Below, piece after piece: positions 5,274-13,284 of a stretch of DNA of 28,532 nucleotides. This stretch comes from a virus. The stretch's first letter is position 1; each line of letters opens with the position of its first letter. Position numbers and translations under genes: made by a program. Below the pieces are notes generated by a model. The model saw only the letters and a list, made by a program, of their open reading frames with translations. It made no database searches and had not been told where the DNA came from. Location: IMG/VR virus record IMGVR_UViG_3300030102_007053, positions 1 through 28,532 of that record; one strand, 5' to 3'.

Positions 5274-5462
5274 ATGTCGGAAGAGTTATTGACAACAAAT
5301 CCAATATTAGCTGAAAAAATGTCTCTTGAAAATCAATGGAATGCTCAGTATGTTCAACAAGGAATTTATACTACTGAGATGAAAAACCTTGAGGATAAAA
5401 TTGAAACTTTAAAAAAAGCTTTAATTTTGTATGACATAAAAAAAGCTAAAGAATCTAGGTAG
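5274..5462 (+). CDS. 62-residue coiled-coil hypothetical protein
   Basis: MSEELLTTNPILAEKMSLEN at the start, then a long charged helix (TTEMKNLEDKIETLKKAL) that could form a coiled coil, and a basic tail. The ribosome site AAAGGAG is strong, and a perfect consensus promoter stands directly upstream, so this should be among the most strongly expressed host-polymerase genes in the window. It overlaps the 3' end of polA by 8 bases tail to tail with no terminator between them. Family not recognised. A small early effector would suit this promoter, but nothing in the sequence identifies a target. Confidence 0.75.
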   Translation: MSEELLTTNPILAEKMSLENQWNAQYVQQGIYTTEMKNLEDKIETLKKALILYDIKKAKESR

Positions 5463-7323
5463 CTTCACCAAAGTCTGAGCCTAGGGCAACATCTACCACG
5501 CTTGGAACACACAATTCCACGCAACTCTCCATCGCTCTCTTTATTTTTTGTACATCTTCATCATTTACATTAAAACACAATTCATCGTGTATTTGTAACA
5601 ATGGTAAAAATCCTAATTTATAGCAAGTAACGATGGCTTGCTTAGTTTGATCTGCAGCAGATCCTTGTATCAACCTATTTAGTGCCTTATAAGTAAATGC
5701 TCTTTTTATATTGTTACGACCATATTTTGCTGAAGCATTTTCAAATTTTTCAGGTGTGTGAATACCAAAATCTTTTGGTTCCCACATATCAAATCTACAC
5801 TTGCGCCCTAGTTTAGTTCTTATCACACCTTCTTCATTAGCTTTTTTCATACATCTGTCTGAAAGTAATTTTACAAAAGGCGCTCTTCTGTTAAATTTAC
5901 CTATTAATGCACTAGCATCATCAAATTGAAGACCTAACATATTTGCTAATTTATTTTTTCCCATACCATACATCAATCCTAACCCTATTGTCTTTGCCTG
6001 CTTACGATCTATACCAACTAAATCTGCTACTGTTTGATGAAAGTCAGCATCAGCATTTGTATAAGCTTCAACTAATTCTTGAGAGCCCTCATAACCCTCA
6101 CCAATGCTAGAGGCATAATGAACAACTAAACGTGGTTCTTGTTGTGAATAATCAAACGACCCCCATTTGTAACCCTCCTCAGGCAAAAATAAACCTCTAA
6201 TAGCTGGCCCAAATTCTTTGTTTCTAGCTGGGAGCTGTTGTAAATTTGGGTTTGACATACTTAATCTTCCACTAACAGTCCCCCCACTATCTGAGCGTAG
6301 TTGATTTATTTCTGCATGTATTCTACCTTTGTGTTCAAACTTCATTATATTGTTTACAAAAGTATTTCTAAATTTGTTAATCTCCCTAGCTTTAACAATT
6401 AACTGGCTAATCTGATGATTGGAGTTCGTTAGCCAATTTTGTGTAAAACTAGGTTCGCCACTTTTTTGCGTCTTAGGATAATCAATACCTAATTTGTCAA
6501 AAGCAAAACCAATTTGACGAGCTGCCCAAATATCAATATCTTTACCTACTAATTTTTTTATTTTGTGCAGAGTAGTCTTTTCTTTTACCTCAAAGTCTTT
6601 TTGTAATTTTTGTGCTTTTTCAACATCTACTCTTATTCCTTTCATCCTCATTTCAATAACAATTGGTAATAATTGTTTCTCTAAACTCCATATAGTTTCT
6701 AAATTTTGTCTGTGTATTTCGTGTTTAAATCTCTGCCATAGGAGGTACGTGAGTCGTGCATCTTGTTCTGCGTAGTAACCAACGTGTTCAGCGGGTAACA
6801 TCCACATTTCCATTTTTGGATCTACACCATGTGCTTTAGCTGCTTCAATCAAATCAGTTTCAGCTTTTAACTCACCTACATAATCTTTACCTAGAGCATT
6901 TAGCTTATATGTGTATCTGTTTTCATCAATCAAAGCTCCAGCGACCATTGTGTCTACAATCTCACCTTTGACATCTATACCATAGGCCTTAAGCCATCCA
7001 ACATCATATTGAGCATTATGAAAAATTTTACGACAAGGTAGATTGCAGATGTCGTGCATATATTTTAATACTTGTTCTTTTATTAGGTTACCACCGCCAA
7101 AGTGACCAAAGGGGTAATAGCCTTGCCAACCTTCAGTAGCCACAGCAAAACCAATTATCTCGCCTTTACTTGTTGCCCATCCAGCACCTAAACCTTTGTT
7201 TATACCCTCATCACGAGTTTCAAGATCAATAGCAATTTCCTCAGCTTCTGATAAATCCTTATACTCACTTGGCGCTGACCAAATGTGTTTTTTAAAATTA
7301 AAAGTTAATTGTAAACTAGTCAT
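5455..7323 (-). CDS. polA: DNA polymerase I (family A) with 3'-5' exonuclease
   Basis: 622 residues. It copies phage DNA. The N-terminal proofreading domain has Exo I DLET (D33/E35), Exo II HNAQYD (102-107) and Exo III YAEQDA (184-189). The polymerase domain has motif A DYSQQEPR (Asp391), motif B RKQAKTIGLGLMYG (R440, K444, Y452) and motif C QIHDE (His579-Asp580-Glu581). There is no 5'-3' exonuclease domain, as usual for phage PolA. The position matching E. coli Phe762 is Leu448. From the marine virome literature as I remember it, Leu at this site marks a large environmental PolA group with presumed slower, more accurate synthesis. The start overlaps the upstream oxygenase gene by 8 bases. 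Last gene of the leftward replication operon. Confidence 0.97.
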   Translation of the reverse strand: MTSLQLTFNFKKHIWSAPSEYKDLSEAEEIAIDLETRDEGINKGLGAGWATSKGEIIGFAVATEGWQGYYPFGHFGGGNLIKEQVLKYMHDICNLPCRKIFHNAQYDVGWLKAYGIDVKGEIVDTMVAGALIDENRYTYKLNALGKDYVGELKAETDLIEAAKAHGVDPKMEMWMLPAEHVGYYAEQDARLTYLLWQRFKHEIHRQNLETIWSLEKQLLPIVIEMRMKGIRVDVEKAQKLQKDFEVKEKTTLHKIKKLVGKDIDIWAARQIGFAFDKLGIDYPKTQKSGEPSFTQNWLTNSNHQISQLIVKAREINKFRNTFVNNIMKFEHKGRIHAEINQLRSDSGGTVSGRLSMSNPNLQQLPARNKEFGPAIRGLFLPEEGYKWGSFDYSQQEPRLVVHYASSIGEGYEGSQELVEAYTNADADFHQTVADLVGIDRKQAKTIGLGLMYGMGKNKLANMLGLQFDDASALIGKFNRRAPFVKLLSDRCMKKANEEGVIRTKLGRKCRFDMWEPKDFGIHTPEKFENASAKYGRNNIKRAFTYKALNRLIQGSAADQTKQAIVTCYKLGFLPLLQIHDELCFNVNDEDVQKIKRAMESCVELCVPSVVDVALGSDFGEAT

Positions 7324-8023
7324 TTGTTTTTATTTCACCTGTAGATGTAAGCACAGGTTGATTAGGATCTGGAGCGGGTTCTGGTTGCATAAATGGTGTT
7401 TTACCAACAAAAAATAAATTACCTGAGACAGTAATTCTTTCTTCTTCAATTTCATAATAAGGATATACTGTGTGACATAAATTAGCAGGAAAAATATAAC
7501 CTGTCCCCTCATAATTTTTATCAACAAGTTTCGTTGTTGAGTGTACTTCATTATCCAAACCCATATGAATAAAATCTAAAGCACCAACAGAGTTAGAGTT
7601 AGATTCTTTGCCTGGACCAATCTTAGCTTGATCTTGAAAAACAAAAGGAACCTTAACAAATATTACAAAAGAAAACACACCAAAATGTTTATGCACTGGA
7701 TTAAACTCGTGTTTTTTCATAAAGTTGACCCACAAATTAGCTAGATATAGTAAAACAGGAGCATCTTTTACAACTGCTTTAATTTTTTGACGATAAACAT
7801 AATCTCTAAGATCTTGTTTTTCAAATATAAAATTATCCAAAAATTTATATAAGTCTGGAAAATCAGGGTCTAAAACATATTCATCTCTAATATTACCTGC
7901 TAAATGCATATTCCATTTTAAATTTTTATTAGTGCGATCTACTTGAGATATTCTTAATTTAAGTTCATCAAAAATTGAAGTTGGTAAAGTAAACTTTTTT
8001 AGATATGGATATTCGTTATTCAT
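7316..8023 (-). CDS. 2-oxoglutarate/Fe(II) oxygenase-like protein
   Basis: 235 residues. NPVHKHFGVFSFVIFVKVP (108-126) resembles the metal-binding first half of the 2OG-FeII_Oxy_5-type fold, with His111/His113. GYIFPANLCHTVYPY (175-189) supplies the distal His184, and EERITVSGNLFF the Arg196 expected to bind 2-oxoglutarate. The canonical HxD is here H-K-H, so the third iron ligand is uncertain. Family members hydroxylate proteins, nucleic acids or small molecules. The C-terminus is a Pro-rich tail (PEPAPDPNQP). Lying between DUF3310 and PolA, it may act on DNA or nucleotide substrates, but that is inference. Starts in 8-base overlap with the DUF3310 gene. Confidence 0.75.
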   Translation of the reverse strand: MNNEYPYLKKFTLPTSIFDELKLRISQVDRTNKNLKWNMHLAGNIRDEYVLDPDFPDLYKFLDNFIFEKQDLRDYVYRQKIKAVVKDAPVLLYLANLWVNFMKKHEFNPVHKHFGVFSFVIFVKVPFVFQDQAKIGPGKESNSNSVGALDFIHMGLDNEVHSTTKLVDKNYEGTGYIFPANLCHTVYPYYEIEEERITVSGNLFFVGKTPFMQPEPAPDPNQPVLTSTGEIKTND

Positions 8024-8237
8024 AATCTCTTTCTATTATCATATCAATATAATGTTTAGCTTTTTCTAAATCATCTTTTCCATTTTTATTTTTATGTCTA
8101 CAAACATACTTTATAACATTACCCTCTGCAAATAGTAATCTGTTTTTATTAATAAACTGTGCAGGTTGTATTACAAAGTTTTTATAATGAGACCCACCTT
8201 TATTCCATATGTTATTTATATTTTTCTTGTATTTCAT
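8016..8237 (-). CDS. DUF3310 (SaV-like) protein
   Basis: 73 residues. The core from GGSHYKNFVIQPAQFI through FAEGNVIKYVCRHKNKNG to DLEKAKHYIDMII matches the DUF3310 pattern closely: SHY, IQP, EGNVIKYV.R, KNG..DL.KA.HYID. DUF3310 proteins are common in phage nucleotide or replication modules, and related sequence occurs in the T7 gp1.7 nucleotide kinase, so a nucleotide-metabolism role is likely though unproven for such short members. It overlaps the neighbouring oxygenase genes at both ends (26 and 8 bases), so the three are probably co-translated. The 21-residue N-terminal part before the motif has no features. Confidence 0.88.
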   Translation of the reverse strand: MKYKKNINNIWNKGGSHYKNFVIQPAQFINKNRLLFAEGNVIKYVCRHKNKNGKDDLEKAKHYIDMIIERDYE

Positions 8238-8709
8238 TTAACAATCTTGTGTAAGTTAATTCATTTTTGTCCTCTAAAAATTCTGTGGTTAAAACAAATC
8301 TTGGTCCATCATAGTTAACAACCATATGTTCTCTTTGATTATTAAAAATATATCTAGTCCCTGGAAAATATTGTAATTCAATTATGGGATGGTGAACATC
8401 CTGTGTATGTCTAAAAAAAGTATAAGACGTATTTGGAGATTGTATTAACATATTTATGCATACCCCTCGATTACTGTCTGTATGCCAATTATAAATTGTT
8501 CTGTGATCCATTTTTAAGATGCCGCCTTTAAAGGGGTGTTTTTCATATAACCATTTATAAAAATGATCCTTCATTAATATTTCGTGTGGTACGAGACAAG
8601 CTGTAAAATTAAAATAATCAATCCAATCCGTTTTAGGGTTCCAGATTATATTGTCTATCTGTGAATCATAAAATTGACCTACTTTTAGTTCTTCAAAATA
8701 GGGACTCAT
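8212..8709 (-). CDS. 2OG-Fe(II) dioxygenase / cupin-type hydroxylase
   Basis: 165 residues. YNWHTDSNRGVCINMLIQ gives the HxD iron ligands His76 and Asp78; RYIFNNQREHMVVNYDGPRFVLTTEF gives the distal His128 and the 2-oxoglutarate-binding Arg137. The complete HxD...H...R set supports an active non-haem iron oxygenase of the double-stranded beta-helix fold, reminiscent of aspartyl/asparaginyl hydroxylases. The substrate is unknown. A good ribosome site (GGAGG) lies 8 bases before the ATG, which overlaps the helicase stop as ATGA. This is the second of three such enzymes in the window, all with different sequences, so they are not simple duplicates. Confidence 0.8.
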   Translation of the reverse strand: MSPYFEELKVGQFYDSQIDNIIWNPKTDWIDYFNFTACLVPHEILMKDHFYKWLYEKHPFKGGILKMDHRTIYNWHTDSNRGVCINMLIQSPNTSYTFFRHTQDVHHPIIELQYFPGTRYIFNNQREHMVVNYDGPRFVLTTEFLEDKNELTYTRLLNEIQEKYK

Positions 8710-10331
8710 TGCTCTACCTCCTGTAAATAAATTAAATAATCTTTACCAATTGGGTAATTAAATTGGTGATCTGTGCTTAAAATGTGTAGTGTATCCTTTG
8801 CTCTGGTCACTGCAGTGTAATATACTCTTTTTTCATCTGCTTTTTCATCCCTATTTTTTCTATCAAAAGTTGAGGCATAATTAGTTTTAGAGTAAATTAA
8901 TACATTATTAGCCTCACCACCTTTTACTGAATGAATTGTATCAATTATTATTTCAGGGTCTTTAGATAATTTTTTTTGTCCATAATTTTTTAAGAGTTGA
9001 ACAAAATAAGCAACCTGATGATCTTTAAAATTTCTTTTTAAAACTTCCCACCAATTTTTTCGTAAATACGAATCATCCATATCTAGCCCCGCCCATTCTC
9101 GTAATTCTTTCAAATTGAAAGTTTGTGTTTCAGGTATTGTTTGCCAAAATTTACTAGTTCTAAATTCAAAATCAGTCAACTCCCTTATGTATTTATACAT
9201 ATTTTCTGCACTATTCCTACTTATTTTTTTATTATTGCACAAAGTAGTCCAAGCTTTTATTGCCTCCCATTGTTTAGTGTCAAAACTTTTTGTGCCTTTA
9301 TTGTCTGAATAATATAAACCTGATTCTTTGGCTGCCATTCTAAGTTCATTAACAGTTGAGCGCACTCTACCAAGAATATACCAAGTGCCCTCAAGACTAT
9401 AAAAAGGGATTTCGTTAAATTTTAAATATCTATTAACTGTTCCTTTTTTTGGTAAACAATCATAATCCTTCTCAACACTATCAAAAATACCTTGCCTAAT
9501 TATTTGTGAAAATTTGTAAATTTCTTCACCAAATCTTCTAGTCTGTCTTAATATAACTTTTTTTCCTGGGAAGTAGGTTGTAAAATATTTTGGATCTGCG
9601 CCATTCCATTTATAAATACCTTGATCATCATCACCAGCTAAGTATATTCGTTTTACTTTATCAGACATTTTATAAATTACTGACCATTGCAGAGGTGTAA
9701 AATCCTGAGCTTCATCAAGAATAAGTATCTCTAAAGGAGGAAACTCAACCTCATCTATGGCACGTTCAATCATATCAGTGAAATCAATAAATGAATCTTT
9801 TTTGTAATGCTCATAAGTATTTATCTTTCGTAAAAAAACATCTAAACTATCTTTTCTATAACTCTCTTTTTTATAGACTATTGTTGGATCTTGAAGCGTG
9901 TTTCGTGCTTTATCATAAATGCCTAATGACCAATCTTTATATTGAAAATTGTCATCAGACAAACGATTGTCACTATTCTTAATTATTTTTGCTTGTAAAG
10001 CATAATCAAGCATACAATCTTTGGGATCAAAAACCTCCTCTTCAAAATAACGTCTACAATATTTGTGTAAGGTTCTAAATCGTTGAAAATCATCTGTAGT
10101 GTATTGAGTGAAGGTAGCTAATGCTCTATCTCTTGCAGTATTTACAGCTTTATTTGTAAAAGAAATAAAAGCAATATCTTTGGGATGTATGCCTTTTGTT
10201 AGGTATTTTTTAAGAACTCTTTCTATAAGTGTGTGAGTTTTACCAGTGCCAGGTGGCCCAAATATCTTAACTGTTTTTTTGTGTAGGTTCTTCTGCTTTT
10301 GTAGTCCTGAACTTATCATGATATTCATCAT
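8706..10331 (-). CDS. SF1 DNA helicase (UvrD/PcrA/Rep-like)
   Basis: 541 residues. Motif I GPPGTGKT (25-32), Ia AFISFTNKAV, II LILDEAQDF, III LAGDDDQGIYKWNGA, a QTRRFG segment, V TIHSVKGGEANNV and VI VYYTAVTRAKDTLHI. This is a complete UvrD-type motor that unwinds DNA 3' to 5' using ATP. At 541 residues it lacks most of the insertions of the roughly 720-residue bacterial UvrD. With no DnaB-like or T7 gp4 helicase visible, it may be the replicative helicase working with PolA and the PrimPol. The start lies 65 bases inside the primase 3' end; no later Met precedes the Walker A loop, so the long overlap is real. Confidence 0.95.
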   Translation of the reverse strand: MMNIMISSGLQKQKNLHKKTVKIFGPPGTGKTHTLIERVLKKYLTKGIHPKDIAFISFTNKAVNTARDRALATFTQYTTDDFQRFRTLHKYCRRYFEEEVFDPKDCMLDYALQAKIIKNSDNRLSDDNFQYKDWSLGIYDKARNTLQDPTIVYKKESYRKDSLDVFLRKINTYEHYKKDSFIDFTDMIERAIDEVEFPPLEILILDEAQDFTPLQWSVIYKMSDKVKRIYLAGDDDQGIYKWNGADPKYFTTYFPGKKVILRQTRRFGEEIYKFSQIIRQGIFDSVEKDYDCLPKKGTVNRYLKFNEIPFYSLEGTWYILGRVRSTVNELRMAAKESGLYYSDNKGTKSFDTKQWEAIKAWTTLCNNKKISRNSAENMYKYIRELTDFEFRTSKFWQTIPETQTFNLKELREWAGLDMDDSYLRKNWWEVLKRNFKDHQVAYFVQLLKNYGQKKLSKDPEIIIDTIHSVKGGEANNVLIYSKTNYASTFDRKNRDEKADEKRVYYTAVTRAKDTLHILSTDHQFNYPIGKDYLIYLQEVEQ

Positions 10332-11847
10332 CCATTTCTGTAACTTCTTTGTCTTTTTTATTTTGCTTAATACTTTGATGACTTACAAAGTTTGGCATTT
10401 CAACATACCAAACATTTTTCTCACCCTCTTTATAATCTGTTCGTTCACATCCTAACATTCTTAGAGCATCTGTGGTAGTGTTAAAGGTTCTTGCTGCATT
10501 TTTTTTCAAAAAACGATCTAATGTAAGTTTCTTAAAAAAACAAATATTTGTTTTAGAATCAAGTACAACATAACCATCTTTAAGTTTCTCAAATTTATCT
10601 TGTTCAATGTGAGATTCAAAAAAATCTTTTAATACAGAGTAGCGCTCCTCCTCAACAGTATCACTGTATTGATGATCTGTTGATTCCACAGCTTTTTCAA
10701 CAATTGACTTCATCAACATTTCAAAAGCACTAGGCCCTTTTCTTGGTTTGGGCAGTGTTAACCAATATACTCTGTACCTTAACAGTTTTACTCTAAAGGC
10801 CTTTTCATCTTTCATATCCTCTGGAGATACACTAATTCTTTGACCTTTATAATCAAACTCATACCAAATGTTTTTAGTGTCTCTGATATAAGCAATATTT
10901 TCAAAGGCTTCAATAATCTCAGGCACTGCCTCTCCAATGCCTAATCTTCTAGTTTTACATAATTCTTTGTTACATATAGGTCCATATTCTGGGTGTTTTG
11001 GTGGGCATTGAAATTGATAGCCGCCCTTAAAAACAGACTTTGCCAATTGTGCAACCTCATTATTATCAAGTGGATTTGAGAATATTTGTATATTTCTTTT
11101 TTGTGCTACTTCTTCTAATTGTTGCACTGATAATGCTCCATTCTTTTTCATTTCAAGAACTAACACATTAAACAAAAAATTATTTCTGTTGTTACCACTC
11201 CAACCCTCTTGTATTAACTTTTGCACACAAGGTGGATAATGTTTCCACTCTCCCTCAGCCTCATATTCTTTTACTTTAAAATTATAAAATTCTTTAGGAT
11301 CAACAGTCCTTTCCTTAGCTAAACTAATAAAACGACCAATCATAATTGGAGTATTGTTTGAATCAAAAGCAAACTCCATAGAGGCATTCATATTGTGATA
11401 AGGCATATTTACAGCTTTGTTACAAGGAAAAATTTCTTGCGCTAGAAAATATTGTTCATTGATTTCTGATAATTTATTAACTACTTTTTTAACATCTGCC
11501 ATTTCTGAAAAGAATATAAATATATGCAACCCACCTGATTTTGATTTTATAGGTACAAAAGGCAGAGAATATTTTTTTATTATCTCAACGTACTTTTTTT
11601 CAGAATAATCTTTGTAATTGTTAGGATCTACATCAATACAACCCCACTTACATTGATCACCAACTTCAGGTTTTAATCCTAATCTAATGCCTCCATCAAG
11701 GTGTTGTTTCCAAATATCCTCGGTCACTGGTTCGTGAATCGTGATATAGTTAGCTTGTTTCTTGCCCCTTTCGTCCTCTCCCGTAAGAGAGGACTTAAGG
11801 TATCTAGAATTATCGCCTTCAAACAACGATAACAGTTCCTTGTGCAT
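10267..11847 (-). CDS. PrimPol-type (archaeo-eukaryotic) DNA primase
   Basis: 526 residues. The first third carries AEP primase motifs: GCIDVDPNNY with the metal-binding Asp72/Asp74, then IKSKSGGLHIFIFF with the SGGLH nucleotide-binding His108, then EIFPCNKAVNMPYHN, which recalls the 'E-x-FPKQ...LPxH' segment of TOTE-type primases. A cysteine/histidine cluster (CPPKHPEYGPICNKELCKTRR, around residue 295) could bind zinc or a cofactor. It would lay down primers for PolA. The C-terminal third has no helicase motif, so this is a free-standing primase. It overlaps the SSB-like gene stop as TAATG, and the helicase starts inside its 3' end, suggesting coordinated production of primase and helicase. 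Confidence 0.85.
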   Translation of the reverse strand: MHKELLSLFEGDNSRYLKSSLTGEDERGKKQANYITIHEPVTEDIWKQHLDGGIRLGLKPEVGDQCKWGCIDVDPNNYKDYSEKKYVEIIKKYSLPFVPIKSKSGGLHIFIFFSEMADVKKVVNKLSEINEQYFLAQEIFPCNKAVNMPYHNMNASMEFAFDSNNTPIMIGRFISLAKERTVDPKEFYNFKVKEYEAEGEWKHYPPCVQKLIQEGWSGNNRNNFLFNVLVLEMKKNGALSVQQLEEVAQKRNIQIFSNPLDNNEVAQLAKSVFKGGYQFQCPPKHPEYGPICNKELCKTRRLGIGEAVPEIIEAFENIAYIRDTKNIWYEFDYKGQRISVSPEDMKDEKAFRVKLLRYRVYWLTLPKPRKGPSAFEMLMKSIVEKAVESTDHQYSDTVEEERYSVLKDFFESHIEQDKFEKLKDGYVVLDSKTNICFFKKLTLDRFLKKNAARTFNTTTDALRMLGCERTDYKEGEKNVWYVEMPNFVSHQSIKQNKKDKEVTEMDDEYHDKFRTTKAEEPTQKNS

Positions 11848-12650
11848 TAGAAAGGAACGTCTTCTTTGACAGTTTCTTCTTTTACAGTTTTGTTTTTATC
11901 TTCTGCAAACTCAACTTTACCAAAAATATCAGATTCTTTGGCACCTTCATAAAAACCTTTAGTGATTTCTAAAGTACCACTGTCATCTGGTTGGTCTAAA
12001 AATTTTACAAATTCAACAACCCAACCAAACCAGTTATTACCACCACCTGATTCTTTTGTTGTTGTTAATTTATACACACTAGCCCAAGATGGAGGGATAA
12101 AATAACCATTTTTTCCTTTCATTCTTTTTGACTGCATCATTGAATTCCACAACTTTGATTTTTTCTTTTGTGTAGATTTCATTGTAATTAATGCACTTTC
12201 AATTGGCTTGAAATTTTTATCAAGAATGTAAACAAAGTGATTACCTGTATCTTCAACATAGTGACCACTGTCTAAACGATCTTTACCATCGTCAGCACGT
12301 CTTGTTTGTTGCATTATTGATGCATCAGTATGTATTTGTATTGGTCTGCCGGGACTATCTCCACGATCTGCCCACTCATTAAATGTATTAATAAACAAGC
12401 AAGGCACAACATATACACCCTCTTTACTTTTATAAAGAGAACCTGTGACCTCATTATAGATATCACCTTGTTTTGCTTTTTCATTATACTTACCATCACT
12501 CTCATCAAGCACTGGTGAGTTGGCATATAATATTTTAAGGATAGGTAATTTGGTATCACGAGCTGTGATATTTTCTGTACCTTGTCCTGAAAATTCTTCC
12601 AGATTTGTAAGAGACGGAAGAGACTCTTCTTTTTTTGCGACTTCGTTCAT
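11847..12650 (-). CDS. Putative single-stranded DNA-binding protein
   Basis: 267 residues. The acidic C-terminus ends KEETVKEDVPF, closely resembling the DDDIPF-type tail by which SSB proteins recruit polymerases and helicases. The body has features seen in phage SSB-like proteins: TKLPILKILYANSP near the start, then Trp/Phe-rich strands (LWNSMMQ, PPSWASVYKL, NNWFGWVVEFVKFL). I see no classical OB-fold signature that I can place with certainty, so the call rests on the tail and on location, directly upstream of the primase and next to the operon start. Ribosome site AAGGAG 5 bases before the ATG. Confidence 0.7.
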   Translation of the reverse strand: MNEVAKKEESLPSLTNLEEFSGQGTENITARDTKLPILKILYANSPVLDESDGKYNEKAKQGDIYNEVTGSLYKSKEGVYVVPCLFINTFNEWADRGDSPGRPIQIHTDASIMQQTRRADDGKDRLDSGHYVEDTGNHFVYILDKNFKPIESALITMKSTQKKKSKLWNSMMQSKRMKGKNGYFIPPSWASVYKLTTTKESGGGNNWFGWVVEFVKFLDQPDDSGTLEITKGFYEGAKESDIFGKVEFAEDKNKTVKEETVKEDVPF

Positions 12651-12652
12651 TT

Positions 12653-13198
12653 TTACTCCTTCTTTTTTATTGTAGTCTTGTTAGAAATATACACACCAAA
12701 TAAGTCCATAGGCACTGTGTGACCATTTTGAATCTGTTCTCGAACAAATGCTTTCAAAGTCATAGGCTCTACTTTCTTTTTTTGTGCGACATTGTGCCCC
12801 TTAGCTTTTAAATCTTCAACCAGACTATTTGCTAGATTGTCTTCTGATTTTCCAAAAGTTAAAGACACAGTGTTTTTTATTAAATCCCCATAGCCATTCT
12901 CACCAAGCCAATTAAAAGCTTCGTCAGTTTTTGACTGAGGTATTTTTGCGGCATAAAAAGGTTTTACTTCAACAGATGAACCATCTGAAAGCACTAGCTT
13001 TGATATGCCTGAGGATTGCATTAAGGTAGGGATCTCTTGTTCAGAAAGCAAACGTTCCTCATCGTGAAGTCTTTTTAAGTTTTCTTCGCACTTGGTTATT
13101 TGTTTCTGAAGATCCATAAGCTTATTGCATTTTTCAGCTATGTCACCTGACATCGCTGTATCTACCTTTATTGAGGTAGCTTCTTGCTCTAAGTCCAT
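12653..13198 (-). CDS. Replication-module coiled-coil protein of unknown function
   Basis: 181 residues, first gene of the leftward replication operon, with a strong ribosome site (AAAGGAGGT). Residues about 20-55 form a coiled coil (NKLMDLQKQITKCEENLKRL), followed by IPTLMQSSGISKLVLSDGSSVEV, then AFNWLGENGYGDLIKNTVSLTFG and a C-terminal PMTLKAFVREQIQNG. I believe proteins with this layout recur in marine podovirus replication modules, but I cannot attach a tested function. Being first in the operon suggests high early expression. It could be a nucleoprotein or host-takeover factor; this is speculation. Confidence 0.75.
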   Translation of the reverse strand: MDLEQEATSIKVDTAMSGDIAEKCNKLMDLQKQITKCEENLKRLHDEERLLSEQEIPTLMQSSGISKLVLSDGSSVEVKPFYAAKIPQSKTDEAFNWLGENGYGDLIKNTVSLTFGKSEDNLANSLVEDLKAKGHNVAQKKKVEPMTLKAFVREQIQNGHTVPMDLFGVYISNKTTIKKKE

Positions 13199-13212
13199 TA
13201 GGACCTCCTTTC

Positions 13213-13231
13213 ATTTAATACAGTATTAAAT
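13213..13231. promoter_or_regulatory. 19-bp perfect palindrome (operator candidate)
   Basis: ATTTAATAC-A-GTATTAAAT is a perfect inverted repeat with a single central base. It overlaps the probable -10 region of the leftward replication promoter (TTTAAT at 13230-13225 or TAATAC at 13228-13223) and ends 15 bases before the start codon at 13198. A dimeric repressor bound here would block the leftward promoter. It is A/T-rich and lacks a U-run at a fitting place, so a terminator is unlikely. Confidence 0.7.
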
Positions 13232-13268
13232 TTTTTTTGTTGATATGTCAAATAAAAAATTATAAGAT
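13223..13268. promoter_or_regulatory. Overlapping divergent promoters
   Basis: TTGATA (13240-13245) and TGTCAA (13246-13251, TTGACA on the minus strand) abut, giving -35 boxes for opposite directions on the same 12 bases. Rightward, a TATAAG (13261-13266, spacer 15) or TAAGAT (13263-13268, spacer 17) can serve as -10, leading to the helicase ATG at 13285 with a leader of only about 12 bases and no Shine-Dalgarno. Leftward, the -10 falls inside the 19-bp palindrome. The two promoters cannot be occupied together. The exact -10 choices are uncertain. Confidence 0.6.
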
Positions 13269-13284
13269 ATCATAACATATAAAA

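Noticed and set aside
9115-10455. Plus-strand hydrophobic frames opposite the helicase and primase genes
   Set aside because: Phe/Leu/Ile-rich sequences arise from the complement of Lys/Glu codons; no start signals.
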